Shown one piece after another: positions 5,101 through 6,167 of a DNA stretch of 6,167 nucleotides (positions are counted from its first letter, which is position 1; each line of letters opens with the position of its first letter). The stretch covers positions 1 through 6,167 of the forward strand of contig JAIPFO010000241.1 in assembly GCA_021736565.1 (NCBI GenBank). Direction: 5' to 3'. A program made the translations under genes and the position numbers. A model generated the notes under the pieces. The model ran no database searches. It was not told the DNA's origin and was given only the letters and a program-made list of their open reading frames with translations. The DNA is from Phycisphaerae bacterium. Lineage in GTDB: Bacteria > Planctomycetota > Phycisphaerae > Sedimentisphaerales > SM23-30.

Positions 5101-5163
5101 ATGGCCGATTCCAGATATTTTTCCCCCTTCATGGTACCACCTGTGCCGGCGCGTTGTTTTTAG
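5101..5163 (+). CDS. Possible 20-residue peptide overlapping a strong hairpin
   Basis: The ORF starts MADSRYFSPF and ends PVPARCF before TAG. The only support is the well-placed AAGGAG and the mirrored arrangement with the 31-codon ORF; the starts are 145 bp apart and the ORFs diverge. The last eight codons enter the ascending side of a hairpin, and the stop lies in its loop. An overlapping frame from ATG 5097 gives 35 codons ending at 5204 (MHGRFQIFF at its start), but has an unsuitable ribosome site. No downstream plus-strand gene exists for a leader peptide to control. This could be a peptide gene, a leader-like RNA or chance. Confidence 0.25.
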   Translation: MADSRYFSPFMVPPVPARCF

Positions 5164-5180
5164 GCAACATCGCCGCACAG
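5141..5180. other. Strong 14-bp three-part RNA hairpin
   Basis: CTGTG (5141-5145) pairs with CACAG (5176-5180), CGGCG (5147-5151) with CGCCG (5171-5175), and GTTG (5153-5156) with CAAC (5165-5168). A bulged C5146 and a small internal loop separate the helices. The terminal loop TTTTTAGG contains the stop of the 20-codon ORF. Outer pairing of atggcc (5101-5106) with ggccgt (5187-5192) could close it further. There is no T tract directly after it on either strand, so it is not a standard terminator. Orientation is uncertain. Confidence 0.5.
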
Positions 5181-5242
5181 AGCAGGGGCCGTATCTTTTC
5201 GTAAGTTGCTTATTCTAAACATGTTATGAAAATGTTAATTTA

Positions 5243-5290
5243 CGAAACACTCCCCGCGCGTTTCGAATTGAAAATCCCCATCCCAGGGGC
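5243..5290 (-). terminator. Weak hairpins downstream of the FAD-protein gene
   Basis: On the minus strand, CCCC (5289-5286) pairs with GGGG (5279-5276) and is followed by attttc. A second stem CGAAAC/GTTTCG (5265-5260 with 5248-5243) lies next to it. Both are short. They could mark the 3' end of the leftward FAD-protein transcript. The rest of 5205-5328 shows no gene. Confidence 0.25.
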
Positions 5291-5328
5291 CATATCCATA
5301 GAGGAGTCGTCTCGGTCATGCACATCGC

Positions 5329-6167
5329 TTAGCGATGCACTTCGTGCCACTGGCATATCGCCTCGGCCACCTTGACCCCATCCACCGCCGACGAGATGAT
5401 CCCGCCGGCATACCCCGCCCCCTCGCCCGAGGGGAACAGCCCTCTGACCGACAGGCTTTCAAACCCCTCATCCCGTAAAATCCTCACCGGCGACGAACTC
5501 CGCGACTCCACCGCGGTCATCACCGCATCATACATCGCAAAACCCTTTATCTTTTTATCCAGTTGCACCAGCCCCTCAGCCAGCGCCCGAACCACAAACC
5601 CCGGCAAACACTCCCCCAGGTCACAAGGGGTCACCCCGGGTTTATAACTGGGCACAACTTTCCCCAGATGCTTTGTGGCCCGCCCTTCCATAAAATCACC
5701 CACACGCTGCACCGGCGCAAAATAATTTCCACCGCCAACCTCAAACGCCTTCCGCTCCCACTTCCGCTGAAACGCAATCCCCGCCAGTGGCCCCGTCCCG
5801 CCAAAATCATCCGGCCCAACTCCTACCAGCAGCGCACTATTGGCATTCTTACCACTGCGCGAATAATAACTCATCCCGTTGGTCACAATGCCCCCCGCCT
5901 CAGAGGCCGCCCCGATCACCTTTCCGCCCGGGCACATACAAAACGTATAGACCGACCGGCCGTTATCACAATGATGTACCAGCTTATATTCCGCCGCTCC
6001 CAGCTGCTTATGCCCGGCATATTTCCCATACTGCGACTTATCGATTATCGACTGCGGATGCTCTATCCGCACCCCGATCGAAAAAGGCTTCGATTCAATT
6101 GTCACACCCGCCTCATGCAGCATCTCAAACGTATCCCGGGCACTATGCCCCAGCGCCAAAGCCACCC
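5329..6167 (-). CDS. FAD-dependent protein of the COG2509 type, N-terminal half outside the window
   Basis: The frame is open to the window edge and gives about 278 residues of the C-terminal part; relatives are usually around 450-550 residues. Family blocks are GHSARDTFEML (6-16), KPFSIGVRIEHPQ (26-38), the cysteine-bearing TFCMCPGGKVIGAASEAGG (74-92), YYSRSGKNANSALLV (100-114), and the FAD-contacting end GLFPSGEGAGYAGGI (242-256) followed by SAVDGVKVAEAI. COG2509 proteins are predicted flavoprotein oxidoreductases related to the HI0933/GidA-like fold. Their substrates are mostly unknown, so no reaction is assigned. The GTG at 6165-6163 encodes an internal Val, not a start, because conserved sequence begins immediately. 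The gene ends with TAA at 5331-5329, where a short atcgc/gcgat palindrome overlaps the stop region. It is convergent to the putative 20-codon ORF. Confidence 0.9.
   Translation of the reverse strand, partial: VALALGHSARDTFEMLHEAGVTIESKPFSIGVRIEHPQSIIDKSQYGKYAGHKQLGAAEYKLVHHCDNGRSVYTFCMCPGGKVIGAASEAGGIVTNGMSYYSRSGKNANSALLVGVGPDDFGGTGPLAGIAFQRKWERKAFEVGGGNYFAPVQRVGDFMEGRATKHLGKVVPSYKPGVTPCDLGECLPGFVVRALAEGLVQLDKKIKGFAMYDAVMTAVESRSSSPVRILRDEGFESLSVRGLFPSGEGAGYAGGIISSAVDGVKVAEAICQWHEVHR

Noticed and set aside
5133..5142. AGGTGGTACC on the minus strand, similar to the T-box antiterminator motif
   Set aside because: The rest of the T-box (specifier loop, terminator, downstream amino-acid gene) is missing.
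5223..5325. Other short minus-strand frame of about 31 codons after the FAD-protein gene
   Set aside because: No ribosome site, and no sign of a dedicated transcript.

Overview
The window is a bacterial chromosomal segment of mid G+C content. It carries conserved housekeeping genes separated by unusually long and structured intergenic DNA. The divergent RsfS and ArgS sequences, the plant-TRZ1-like tRNase Z, the poor Shine-Dalgarno signals of some housekeeping genes and the degenerate intergenic repeats would fit a planctomycete or related PVC-group or metagenomic genome. That placement is an inference, made without any database search.

Left part (1-2634): the 3' portion of a ribosomal silencing factor gene (RsfS/Iojap), a 290-bp spacer with a degenerate repeat and a small palindrome, a complete arginyl-tRNA synthetase gene (argS), and a tRNA-Leu(CAG) gene behind a good sigma70-type promoter. 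Middle (2635-4294): a very strong promoter (UP element, TTGACA, 17 bp, TAGAAT) followed about 110 nt later by a GC-rich hairpin and a T7 tract. No protein gene lies between them, which makes this the best candidate for an abundant, undescribed small RNA. Its terminator lies 35 bp from the end of a convergent YjbQ-family gene. The YjbQ gene diverges from an MBL-fold, tRNase Z-like hydrolase gene.

Right part (4295-6167): about 1 kb without a conventional gene. It contains a palindromic REP-like or decayed repeat, a stretch on the minus strand that reads like the C-terminus of a protein but has no start, a rho-independent terminator pointing left, and two tiny divergent ORFs. Each tiny ORF has an AAGGAG ribosome binding site; they are 31 codons on the minus strand and 20 codons on the plus strand. 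The second ORF is wrapped in a strong RNA hairpin. The window ends in the 3' half of a COG2509-type FAD-dependent protein gene on the minus strand.

Functionally the identifiable genes centre on translation: ribosome silencing, Arg-tRNA charging, a leucine tRNA and a probable tRNA 3'-end endonuclease. The tRNA-Leu gene does not encode CCA, so its 3' end would need the kind of processing a tRNase Z performs. The genes are single transcription units rather than one operon.
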